DNA of 64,000 nucleotides, taken from Gemmatimonadota bacterium. Its GTDB lineage: Bacteria; Gemmatimonadota; Gemmatimonadetes; Gemmatimonadales; Gemmatimonadaceae. The stretch is taken from the NCBI GenBank assembly GCA_016704465.1, contig JADJAD010000012.1, positions 136,040-200,039 of the forward strand, in the 5' to 3' direction. The position numbers and the translations under genes are program-made. Positions 53,366 to 61,297 of the stretch are shown piece after piece; the stretch's first letter is position 1; every line of letters begins with the position of its first letter. The notes under the pieces were generated by a model. The model was given only the letters and a program-made list of their open reading frames with translations, did no database searches and was not told the DNA's origin.

Positions 53366-53565
53366 TATTTGCGCCGCATTGGTTTCTGTCTTTGGACCTC
53401 ACGCCCGACGCCGATGGTCGATGTGGTGGACTTACGGAGTCGGTACGCGTAGCGCCCAGCATTGCGCTGCTGAAGCGCAGCAGCGCCGCGGTCCGACCGA
53501 AGATTCGGTTCGCACCGCGGTACTGCTCCGACGCGACCGCCACCATACGCTGAGCGACATCCAGC
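53366..53565. other. Convergent intergenic region
   Basis: The stretch separates the rightward hydrolase gene from the leftward exported-protein gene. Its only visible feature is the nested hairpin at 53479-53527. Confidence 0.5.
53479..53527. terminator. Nested hairpin between convergent genes
   Basis: AGCAG (53479) pairs with CTGCT, CCGCGGT with ACCGCGG, and ACCGAA with TTCGGT around a two-base loop. It is symmetrical and placed between convergent operons, so it could serve as a bidirectional terminator; there is no clear T tract. Confidence 0.5.
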
Positions 53566-55197
53566 TCAGCGAATGGACTCAGTTGGCGGCTTCTTCACGG
53601 GTGGCTTCGGCGTCGGCATCACATGTCCGGCGTGTGGATCCGCGGGCTTGGGCGTGGCCTTGGGTGTCATTTTCGCCGGTGGACGCTTGGCCGCCGGTGT
53701 GGCAGGGCTCGACCGGCGGGCAGGCGGCGCCTTGGGCAACGAATCCACTGCTCCCATCGATTCGAGATGTTGCTGATGCGCGCGCAACGCAGGATTAGCC
53801 AGTACGCGTGCACGAATTGCCGGGTCACGTAGCATCGCTTCGTGCATCTCGCGCATCATGGCCTGCGCCGCCGTGTTCTCCGACGGTGCAGGCGTCACGC
53901 CATGCTGCATCGCATGGTGTGCGGCACTTGTGTCTCGGCGCGCCGAATCGGTGCGCGCACGTGACGTATCGGACGCGGTGTGGTTCATGCCCGCGTGATT
54001 CATACCTGCCATGGGTGCCGCACCTGCCGCCGCGGCTGGCGTCGGGGTCATGTTCGTATGGCCCGCATGCTCTCCGCCGGTGGCCTGCCCCGACTTGAAG
54101 CCGACCATCGCGCCGGTTCGGTCGTCGTGCGACATCACGGCGCCGTACGTCACCGTCGGCGTCGGAAGTGTCGGTAGGAAGCCCACGGACGGCCCGCCCA
54201 TGTTCTCGATCCCCATGTGCCCCGCCATCGTCAGCCACGCCTGCGGCGTCATCACGTACGACGTGTCGTCGCGGAACCGTTCTGCGGCGAGCATGATCTC
54301 GGCGCGCTTCCGGTGACGCGGCACACTGTCATTCGCGAGGATGTCGCTGATGACGTCGTGCATGCTGTGCAGATTGTCGAAGATGATCGCCGCTTCCTGG
54401 TACCGCGCCGCGAACACCGGCGCGACGGCGGGCGTCATCGGCATCTGGTACGGGAACGTCCGCGGCGGGTCCTGTAGCATCTGCCAGAACCGCGCCGTCG
54501 TGGCCCGCACGCCGGCCTGCCGCTCGTCGACCGTTTTGCCCACCATCAGCGGTTCGTAGAGGCCCACCTGCAGCCAGTGGTATCCCCAGATCAGCCCGTT
54601 GAACTTGGGATACTGCTTCCGGAAGGCGAGCGAGTAGGGCTGTTCCTGCATCAGCTTCATGCTCTTCGGCTTCGAGCTGAAGGCGACATCCTTGCGCGTC
54701 TTGTAGTAGTCGATCAGGCGCTGCACCTCGCGATCCTTCGCCGTCTGATCGAGGCGCTCATCGGCGAGCACGTCGTAGAGTTGACGATGAAGGATGTGGG
54801 CCCACTCGAACATTTGCTTCGCTTCGGGCGCGAGCTGCACGTACTTGATCTCGATGGCTGCTTCTTCCAGCGGTATGCGGGGCGGCCGCACCAGCACGCG
54901 CTTCGTCAGGTAGTCATACTGCTTCACTTCCAGCTCATCGGGCGATGCGTGCGGCATCGTCCACAGCTTCTCGTACAGGATCGCGTGACCGTAGTCGAAC
55001 GCGTTGAACAGCCGGTCGGCCGCCTGATAGTCGTTGCGGAAGGTCCAGTTGTGTGGCGCCTGCAGATAGAACTGCTCGTAGGTCGTGACCCACTGCGCAG
55101 ACGCCGTCGCTGGTGTCGCGAGCGCGGTTCCGGCGAGCAGCGATGCGAGCAGCGCGCCGCGACCCAGGCGCGACGAGAGTGTGCGAACCTGAGACAT
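53566..55197 (-). CDS. Exported Met/His-rich protein of the copper regulon
   Basis: The protein has 543 residues from ATG 55197, which overlaps the upstream stop (TAATG). The signal peptide is LLASLLAGTALATPATASAQ. About 340 residues of a conserved, probably helical domain follow (WVTTYEQFYLQAPHNWTFRN; SMHDVISDILANDSVPRHRK). The tail has GGEHAGHTNM, AGMNHAGMNH, AHHAMQHG and MREMHEAML, candidate Cu(I)/Cu(II) ligands, then a Lys/Pro-rich end with DPHAGHVMP. I do not recognise the main domain. Coupled to a barrel protein gene behind a BlaI-type operator, it is probably a periplasmic copper-binding protein. Confidence 0.7.
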   Translation of the reverse strand: MSQVRTLSSRLGRGALLASLLAGTALATPATASAQWVTTYEQFYLQAPHNWTFRNDYQAADRLFNAFDYGHAILYEKLWTMPHASPDELEVKQYDYLTKRVLVRPPRIPLEEAAIEIKYVQLAPEAKQMFEWAHILHRQLYDVLADERLDQTAKDREVQRLIDYYKTRKDVAFSSKPKSMKLMQEQPYSLAFRKQYPKFNGLIWGYHWLQVGLYEPLMVGKTVDERQAGVRATTARFWQMLQDPPRTFPYQMPMTPAVAPVFAARYQEAAIIFDNLHSMHDVISDILANDSVPRHRKRAEIMLAAERFRDDTSYVMTPQAWLTMAGHMGIENMGGPSVGFLPTLPTPTVTYGAVMSHDDRTGAMVGFKSGQATGGEHAGHTNMTPTPAAAAGAAPMAGMNHAGMNHTASDTSRARTDSARRDTSAAHHAMQHGVTPAPSENTAAQAMMREMHEAMLRDPAIRARVLANPALRAHQQHLESMGAVDSLPKAPPARRSSPATPAAKRPPAKMTPKATPKPADPHAGHVMPTPKPPVKKPPTESIR

Positions 55198-56042
55198 TAG
55201 CGCTTCCTCCACGGCAAGCCGATTACGTAGGCGCCACCAATCGTGGCGAACCATCCCTTGTCATCTCCAGACAGTCGCGATCCGGCGCCCACGTCGAGCG
55301 CAACACGCGGGGAGAGCTGCACGCGCGTACCCACCGCGGCGTTCCACTCCAGCGATTCGTTGGCCTCAAGCGGCTGACGCGCGAATGCTTCCGCCGAAAT
55401 CAACAGCGACTTCAACGGGAAGGGGCGGTCGACCGACACGCCACCGAGCCAACGGGACAACTCGGACGCGCCAGCACCTACTGCGCCTGCCTCACCCGGG
55501 ACCGACGCGGGTGCTTTTCCCGCCGTGTATTGACCGTTCACATGGAAACGCGCCCATTGAAACGTCTTTGTCGCGATGCCCTTCACACTGGCGTACGTCG
55601 CGTCGGCGGCGAGTCCACCCACGGGGGCCAGCACGCTGGCACCGATGGCCAGTGCCGGAATGCGGGTCTCGGTGTTCAGGTTGTACAGCACCGACGCGTC
55701 AAGCCCGGTGATGCCCACCGTCTTGCCGCCTACCCCGGCATCGAGGATGGCAATCGGCAGGCCGATTTCGACCTGAGTACGGCGAAACAGGCCATACGCG
55801 AGCTCCGGCTCGATGCCCCAGTTGTACACACCGCGACGGTTTCTCTCCAGGCGGAGCGGAGCCGCTTGTATCTCGAGCGCGCGGCGCTCCACGGCATAGG
55901 CGTCTTCGATCTGCAGCGGACGACCAGCGTCGGTGTTGTAGTAGTCTGTTTGAGCCTTCGCATTTTGCGGCAGGCTCAAGGACGATATGGTCATGGTGGC
56001 GGCCAGCGCGAAGCGCTGGGGCCATCGATGTAAGGCAGTCAT
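55197..56042 (-). CDS. Outer-membrane beta-barrel (transporter-like) protein
   Basis: The protein has 281 residues with the signal TISSLSLPQNAKAQTDY. It has even beta-strand repeats: WGIEPELAYGLFRRTQVEIG then LPIAI, TGLDASVLYNLNTET, GASVLAPVGGL, FQWARFHVNGQYTAG and a last GGAYVIGLPWRKR. The opening YYNTDAGRPLQIEDAYAVER and this pattern are those of the MetA-pathway/transporter-like barrel family (PF13557-type). It is first in a leftward two-gene operon with operator copy 6 fifty-five bases upstream. Its ligand is not evident. Confidence 0.75.
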   Translation of the reverse strand: MTALHRWPQRFALAATMTISSLSLPQNAKAQTDYYNTDAGRPLQIEDAYAVERRALEIQAAPLRLERNRRGVYNWGIEPELAYGLFRRTQVEIGLPIAILDAGVGGKTVGITGLDASVLYNLNTETRIPALAIGASVLAPVGGLAADATYASVKGIATKTFQWARFHVNGQYTAGKAPASVPGEAGAVGAGASELSRWLGGVSVDRPFPLKSLLISAEAFARQPLEANESLEWNAAVGTRVQLSPRVALDVGAGSRLSGDDKGWFATIGGAYVIGLPWRKR

Positions 56043-56096
56043 GGGACGAGAAGTGGTCGTTGTAGGTGGTGCAGGCGTCGACCGGGCAATCTACGT

Positions 56097-56111
56097 TTTA
56101 CGTAGCGTAAA
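56097..56111. promoter_or_regulatory. BlaI-type operator, copy 6
   Basis: TTTACGTAGCGTAAA; the wider GTTTTACGTAGCGTAAAAC is palindromic apart from the centre. It lies 55 bases upstream of the leftward barrel gene (start 56042), and 72 bases from the end of the thioredoxin-like gene. Confidence 0.72.
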
Positions 56112-56182
56112 ACATGAGACCCGATATCGGAAGTCCACGACGCTGCCTACTGGTCATGCTGATGATGCCGGCGATGCGGGCG

Positions 56183-56728
56183 CTAGGCGGCCCGGGCGGC
56201 AGCGCCGCCTTCGAGGAGCGCGAGGATCTCCGTCAACGTGGTCTGGGCACGATCCCGCGCGTACCATCGCCGGACCTCGCGGTACCGCGCTGTCTTGTCG
56301 AGTGCGTGCCCCTCCGAGCGCACCCAGGACTGGAGTGGCGCAGGCCGCGGGCCCCACCAGCCGACTTCGTGGTACGCCTCGTCGAGCACCATCACGATGG
56401 GGATGGATCGCGTGCCGCCGGTGAGGTGCGCGTCCATCAGATCCGGGTTCTCGTCTCGCGTGAGGATCCGCAGATCCAGCGTGGCAGACGCACCAGCCAG
56501 CGCCGCGAGCGCCGGGATCGTGTTGACGGCGTCGCCGCACCAGTCCTCGAGCAGCACCAGCAGGTGCCGGCGCGCCGACAGGCGATTGACACGCGCCACC
56601 AGGTCCGCGTCGGGCGCTGCGCGCTTGGCGAACGTCGCCCACAGCTCGTGATTTGCCGCCGCCTGCGCGACGAATTGGTCCAGCGTCAGCGCGCTGTTGT
56701 AGCGCGCCTCAAGTGTCAGGTCCTTCAT
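56183..56728 (-). CDS. Thioredoxin-family protein with single active-site Cys
   Basis: The protein has 181 residues. LLVLLEDWCGDAVNTIPALA replaces the CXXC of thioredoxins by CGDA, as in a subgroup of thioredoxin-like proteins of unknown role; SIPIVMVLDEAYHEVGWWG carries the cis-Pro turn. It has no signal peptide and is probably cytosolic. It is the last gene of the CsoR-controlled copZ-copA operon, 36 bases after csoR, so it may help keep thiols or Cu(I) reduced; this is inference. Confidence 0.8.
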   Translation of the reverse strand: MKDLTLEARYNSALTLDQFVAQAAANHELWATFAKRAAPDADLVARVNRLSARRHLLVLLEDWCGDAVNTIPALAALAGASATLDLRILTRDENPDLMDAHLTGGTRSIPIVMVLDEAYHEVGWWGPRPAPLQSWVRSEGHALDKTARYREVRRWYARDRAQTTLTEILALLEGGAAARAA

Positions 56729-56764
56729 GAGGGAATCTCCGTGGCCGCGCCGACCCGTGGTCGG

Positions 56765-57190
56765 TTAGCGGCTGTGCTTGAACATGAGGTCGACCAGCTC
56801 GTCGTACATCGACTCCGCCGCAGCGTCTGTCGACTGCATCGCCGAGCTGGCGCAGTGCTTCAAATGGTTGCGCATGAGTTCCCGCGACACGCTGCGCAGC
56901 GCCTCGTGTACCGACGAGATCTGCGTCATGATGTCCGCGCAGTAGCGGTCGTCGTCCACCATCTTCTGGAGGCCGCGCACTTGACCCTCGATGCGGCGGA
57001 GGCGCTTGATGTTGCGCTCCTTCACCGCGCCGTCGACGGCAACGGCCTTCCGCCCCTCCACGGCCGCGTCGCCGTGGGCACTGCACCCGCTGCTCGCGGC
57101 CGATGTGTTGAGCGTGGCATCCCATGTCGCATCGGACGCGTCGTCGGTCTGGTCGTGCGAGGTGGTGTGGCGGCTCTGGTTCGGGGTCAT
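56765..57190 (-). CDS. csoR: CsoR-type copper-sensing repressor
   Basis: The protein has 141 residues, with a 50-residue variable N-terminus. The CsoR/RcnR core starts NIKRLRRIEGQVRGLQKMVD, then DDRYCADIMTQISSVHEALR and ELMRNHLKHCASSAM. The Cys of RYCAD and the His and Cys of NHLKHC form the Cu(I) C-H-C site. Copper binding releases the tetramer from G-rich palindromes with ATACC/GGTAT ends; two such sites precede this operon and pcoA. It lies between the copper ATPase and the thioredoxin-like gene. Confidence 0.93.
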   Translation of the reverse strand: MTPNQSRHTTSHDQTDDASDATWDATLNTSAASSGCSAHGDAAVEGRKAVAVDGAVKERNIKRLRRIEGQVRGLQKMVDDDRYCADIMTQISSVHEALRSVSRELMRNHLKHCASSAMQSTDAAAESMYDELVDLMFKHSR

Positions 57191-57281
57191 CGAGGTGCTC
57201 CAGGATCAGGTAGTGTGACGCAGTGCTCGTGAATGCTGCCTCGGGCGCGTGCTACGATGCGCGATGCGTGATGCGGTGCTG

Positions 57282-59696
57282 CTAGGCCGTCGTCGCGGCG
57301 AATCGCCGAAGGCGCAGGCTGTTCATGACAACGCTGACGCTGCTGAACGCCATCGCCGCGCTCGCGAGGATAGGGCTCAACAACAGGCCGGTGATCGGGA
57401 ACAGCAGGCCGGCCGCGACGGGAATGCCGACGACGTTGTAGGCAAAAGCCCAGAAGAGGTTCTGCTTCATCGTGCGCATCGTGCGCCGCGAGAGTCGGAT
57501 CGCGTCCACGACGCTGGCGAGATCACCGCGCATGAGTGCGATATCGGCCGCTTCGACCGCGATGTCGGTGCCGCTACCCATCGCGATGCCAATGTCGGCT
57601 TTCGCCAACGCTGGGGCGTCGTTGATGCCGTCACCGACCATGGCGACCACCCGCCCGCCAGCCTGCAGGCGCTCAATCTCCGCCACCTTGCCGGCCGGCA
57701 GCACGCCGGCGACCACGCGGCCGATGCCGGCGTCCCGCGCGACCGCATCCGCGGTGCGCTGGTTGTCGCCCGTGAGCATTACCACGTCGAGGCCAAGACG
57801 CTGCATCCGCTGGATCGCCGCGCGAGACGTCGCGCGAATCGGGTCTGCGACGGCCACCACACCCGCGAGCGCACCGTCGACCGCGACGTACATCGCCGTC
57901 TTGCCTTCGTCGGCGAGGCGATGGGCAACAGCGCGCAGGGGCGAGACGTCGACGGCGAAGTCCTGCAGCAAGGCTTCGTTTCCGACGGCCAGCGCGCGTC
58001 CCAGCACCACCCCTGTGGCCCCGCGCCCCGTGTAGGATGCGAAGGCTTCCGGAGTCTCGACGGTGAGCCCCCGGCCGCGGGCATGGCGAACGAGCGCATC
58101 GGCCAGCGGATGCTCACTCATCGTCTCGAGTGACGCGACGAGCGAGAGCAACGCGTCGCTCGCCATCGGGCTGTCCTGTACGACCTCGACGTCCGTCACC
58201 GTTGGCCGTCCTTCGGTCACCGTGCCGGTCTTGTCGAGCACGACCGTCGTAATGTCGCCGGCACGCTGCAGCGCCTCCCCACCCTTGATCAACACGCCGA
58301 GCTCCGCACCCTTGCCCGTCGAGACCATCACGGCGGTGGGGACGGCCAAGCCCATGGCACAGGGGCACGCGATGATCAGCACGGCCACGGCCGCCGCGAA
58401 CGCCCGGACGGTCGCTTCGCCCACGCCGCCGCCCGTCGCGTGCACCGCCACAAACCACGCGGCGAACGTCGCCACGGCGAGCGAGACCACGACCGGAACG
58501 AAGATCGCGCTGATGCGATCCGCCAGGCGCTGGATCGGGGCGCGCGATCCCTGCGCATCGCGCATCAGCTTCACGATCTGCGCCAGGACACTCGTTTCGC
58601 CAAGCGTCGTGGCGCGGTACCGGAATGCCCCCGTGCGATTGATCGTCCCGCCGATCACGCGATCACCCGTGCGCTTCGTGACGGGCAGTGACTCGCCGGT
58701 CAGCATACTCTCGTCGACCGCGCTCTCTCCGCTGACGATCTCCCCGTCCACCGGCACGCGCTCTCCGGGCCGCACGAGGATCATGTCGTCCGCGCGCACA
58801 CTGTCGACCGGCACGTCCTGCTCCGCCTCATCGCGCAGCACACGCGCCGTCTTCGGCTGCAGGTTCGCCAGTGCGCGGAGCGCGGTCGACGTCTCGCGCT
58901 TGGCGCGCGCCTCGAAGGCATTCCCGGTGAGGATGAGCGCGATGATGATGATCACCGCCTCGTAGTACACGTCGGGCGCTACCCCATGGCGCACGAAGAA
59001 GCTCGGTGCGACCGTGGCGACCACCGAGTACACGAACGCCGCGCCCGTGCCCACGGCGACGAGCGTGTTCATGTCGGCGGAGTGATGGCGAAAGGCAGCC
59101 CACGCCCGCGTGTAGAAGTGCCGGCCCGCCCACGTCATGACGCCGAGCGTCACGAGGAGCAGCCCCCATGAGAGGACCGAAGCCGGAATGGCGTAGAGCC
59201 ATGGCAGCGCGCTCCGCAGGCCCGGCGTCATGTGCTCCATTGCCCACCCCATGAACGGGTCGGCCACGGGCCCATTGTGTCCTGCATCCATTGCACCCAT
59301 AAGGGGCATACTGAGCAGCATCGCCAGGACGCCCGCGATGGCGCTCGCCCACGCTTTCGCGCGCAGCTCCCGAAACTCCTCCGCCGTCGCGGCGTCGCGC
59401 GCAGCTTGCTCCTCGAAGGCGGTGCGATCCGCACGAGGCAACTCCGCGCCATAACCGGTCGCGCGAATCCGCTCGACCAGCGCGTCCGGCGTGATCGCCG
59501 ACGCGTCGTACGCAATCGTGGCATTGCCCATCATCAGATTCACCGAGGCGTCGACGACGCCCGGTGTCTTGCTCAACGTCCGCTGAACGCGACCCTGGCA
59601 GGCGGCGCACGTCATGCCCGTCACCGGGATGACGACCTGCTCCGCCGATGGCGGAGGCGCAGCGGGCCGCGGGTGCGTGATATTCGCGGTGGTCAT
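57282..59696 (-). CDS. copA: Cu(I)-exporting P1B-1 ATPase
   Basis: The protein has 804 residues. One N-terminal HMA domain with GMTCAACQGRVQRTL is followed by a Met-rich periplasmic loop (MPLMGAMDAGHNG; WAMEHMTPG), then CPCAMGLAVPT in TM6, DKTGTVTEGR, TGESLPVTKR, HPLADA and GDGINDAPAL. YNVVGIPVAAG and the C-terminal MAFSSVSVVMNSLRL contain the copper-site residues of TM7-8. It exports Cu(I) from the cytosol. It follows the cupredoxin gene by 25 bases and precedes csoR by about 90. Confidence 0.95.
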   Translation of the reverse strand: MTTANITHPRPAAPPPSAEQVVIPVTGMTCAACQGRVQRTLSKTPGVVDASVNLMMGNATIAYDASAITPDALVERIRATGYGAELPRADRTAFEEQAARDAATAEEFRELRAKAWASAIAGVLAMLLSMPLMGAMDAGHNGPVADPFMGWAMEHMTPGLRSALPWLYAIPASVLSWGLLLVTLGVMTWAGRHFYTRAWAAFRHHSADMNTLVAVGTGAAFVYSVVATVAPSFFVRHGVAPDVYYEAVIIIIALILTGNAFEARAKRETSTALRALANLQPKTARVLRDEAEQDVPVDSVRADDMILVRPGERVPVDGEIVSGESAVDESMLTGESLPVTKRTGDRVIGGTINRTGAFRYRATTLGETSVLAQIVKLMRDAQGSRAPIQRLADRISAIFVPVVVSLAVATFAAWFVAVHATGGGVGEATVRAFAAAVAVLIIACPCAMGLAVPTAVMVSTGKGAELGVLIKGGEALQRAGDITTVVLDKTGTVTEGRPTVTDVEVVQDSPMASDALLSLVASLETMSEHPLADALVRHARGRGLTVETPEAFASYTGRGATGVVLGRALAVGNEALLQDFAVDVSPLRAVAHRLADEGKTAMYVAVDGALAGVVAVADPIRATSRAAIQRMQRLGLDVVMLTGDNQRTADAVARDAGIGRVVAGVLPAGKVAEIERLQAGGRVVAMVGDGINDAPALAKADIGIAMGSGTDIAVEAADIALMRGDLASVVDAIRLSRRTMRTMKQNLFWAFAYNVVGIPVAAGLLFPITGLLLSPILASAAMAFSSVSVVMNSLRLRRFAATTA

Positions 59697-59721
59697 GGTT
59701 CGTGTCCTCGCGCGGGGGGAA

Positions 59722-60114
59722 CTACTCGGCGATGAGCTTGCCGCGCAGCATGCTCATCCCGCAGGTGAATTCGTAGACGCCAGGCTTCGCCGGGGTCACG
59801 GTGACCGCGGTGGTCTCGTGCGCCGGCAGGTAGGTGCGGATGCCGAAGTCCGCAAACACGACTTCTTGCGAGCAACTCGAGGTCTCCTGGCGGTCAAACA
59901 GGAGGCGAACCGGGGCGCCGGCCTTCACGCGAATGGCGGAGGGCGTGTAGCCGCCATGGACGGGCACGGTGACCTCCTGCGTGTGCCCTGCCGAGCCTAT
60001 GGCGGCCGTGGCCGGGGCGCGCTCCGCGGCGAAGAAGTACCAGTTGACCCAGAGGATCGTGGTGCCGGCTCCGGCGATCACGAGCCAGTCGATGCCGCCG
60101 AGTGAGGCGAACAT
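59722..60114 (-). CDS. Membrane-anchored cupredoxin
   Basis: The protein has 130 residues from ATG 60114. IDWLVIAGAGTTILWVNWYF is a membrane anchor. The exported part is a cupredoxin: TVPVHGGYTPSAIRVKAGAP then VRLLFDRQETSSCSQEVVFA, and YEFTCGMSMLRGKLI near the end, with Cys and Met as likely ligands. Related proteins are fused to or encoded beside copper ATPases and may take Cu(I) after export. It lies between copZ and copA in the CsoR-controlled operon. Confidence 0.85.
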   Translation of the reverse strand: MFASLGGIDWLVIAGAGTTILWVNWYFFAAERAPATAAIGSAGHTQEVTVPVHGGYTPSAIRVKAGAPVRLLFDRQETSSCSQEVVFADFGIRTYLPAHETTAVTVTPAKPGVYEFTCGMSMLRGKLIAE

Positions 60115-60156
60115 GGTGGATGTCTCCGTGTGTGTTGAAGGAACGTGAAGGAGCAA

Positions 60157-60564
60157 TCAGCGCGACGAGCAGCAGCCGCCGCTCGTCGGCGCCTGCGGAA
60201 GACCCGTCTTGGCCTCCGCACTGACCGCCGTGCCTGCACCGTTGCCAAGACCCGACCCTGACGCGAAGCTGGCCGCGTAGCCGGCCTCGCGGAGCACCTC
60301 GATGAGCGCGGCAGGGAGCACCGTCTTTGGCTCGAGCCGTACCGACGCCCGGCCGATGCGTACGTCATCGACCTCGACACCGGGCAGACCGTTCAGGGCA
60401 TTGCTCACAGCCCGGACACAGTGTCCGCAGGTCATTCCAGCTACCGCTAGGTCGAGGCGTTGTGAGGCTCGGGACTCGGCTGCGTCAGCAGCAGCGGAGG
60501 AGGGGGGTGGGCTCATGGCGGCGCAGTCGGCGCCAGCCGTCTTGGGGGTACTCGGACCAGTCAT
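60157..60564 (-). CDS. copZ: CopZ-like copper chaperone
   Basis: The protein has 135 residues from ATG 60564; an ATG at 60585 is possible. A single HMA domain, RLDLAVAGMTCGHCVRAVSN then ALNGLPGVEVDDV, follows a variable Ala/Ser-rich N-terminus. The extra C-terminal tail ends GGCCSSR, adding a second Cys pair. It carries Cu(I) to the ATPase encoded in the same operon. It is the first gene after the CsoR-type promoter. Confidence 0.88.
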   Translation of the reverse strand: MTGPSTPKTAGADCAAMSPPPSSAAADAAESRASQRLDLAVAGMTCGHCVRAVSNALNGLPGVEVDDVRIGRASVRLEPKTVLPAALIEVLREAGYAASFASGSGLGNGAGTAVSAEAKTGLPQAPTSGGCCSSR

Positions 60565-60606
60565 GTCGCGGACTCCGATTGACAAAGGATCGGGGTATCC
60601 GTGTGG

Positions 60607-60652
60607 ATACCCTGGTGGGGTATATGATACATACCCCCACCCCCTATGTCAA
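60607..60652 (-). promoter_or_regulatory. CsoR-type operator and promoter of copZ operon
   Basis: On the minus strand TTGACA (60647-60652), a 17-base G-rich spacer (TAGGGGGTGGGGGTATG), TATCAT (60624-60629), then ATACCCCACCAGGGTAT (60607-60623). The arrangement is base-for-base parallel to that before pcoA (45276-45319). copZ starts about 40 bases downstream. Confidence 0.82.
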
Positions 60653-60664
60653 CAGGCTCCGGGA

Positions 60665-61297
60665 CTAGGCGGTGGACACAGCCCCGTCGATTCGCACGGC
60701 GTCCTGACGCACGTGCTCATGCGGGCAGCGCTGCCCGGGCTGGTGCTCGTGATCCACCGCGCAGAACAGGTGCGAGAGCGCGTTCTGATGGACGTGCGCG
60801 CAGTGCGCAACGCCCGCAGCGGCGCCCGTCGGCATGGGATGCGCTACCACGAGGCCTGATACCCACACCGCGCTGAGCATCGCGGCTGCCCCGAGCAAGG
60901 AGCGTCTGGTGAGATGAGAGGAGACCACCGCCATTTCGCCGGCGAGTCGCCGCACGCGGCGCTCCAGCAGCGCGTCGTGCTGCATGGGCCGGCCGCCTTG
61001 ACTCAGAACCAGGCCGACGACGGCACTCGGCGGCAGCGAGCTCGAACCGCCACCTCCGAGCGGCGGAACAGGCCACGCCGCCACGGCCAGGATGGCGCTC
61101 GCGAGGTCGAGCGGTCGTTCTCTCGCCGCAGCATCGTCTGCCACGACCGAGCGCTCGGAGTGGCTTGTGACCCGGTCCGGTCGGTGGGGCGATCCGTGGC
61201 CCGATGCCGACATTACCGAACATGCCGAGCGATCCGGCGCCGCGCGCATCATCGCCGGAGTATTGATCACGGCGCCGCCGAGTGGTCTCGGAATCAA
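60665..61297 (-). pseudogene. Relic of a second M56 sensor-protease (C-terminal half)
   Basis: From about 61147 leftward the frame resembles the C-terminal part of the M56 protein at 46536: VADDAAARERPLDLASAILA against TADDEVSQHLALPLASAVLK, ERRVRRLAGEMAVVSSHLT against PRRIRRLAGEDTVASSHTS, then a membrane helix and HCAHVHQNALSHLFC ... RCPHEHV against HCDHPNGNALTHLFC ... GCPHDDD. The HEAVH zinc motif and everything before it are missing and the first 50 residues of the frame are unrelated. It is a 5'-truncated copy upstream of the copZ promoter, divergent in nothing and probably without promoter. Confidence 0.7.
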
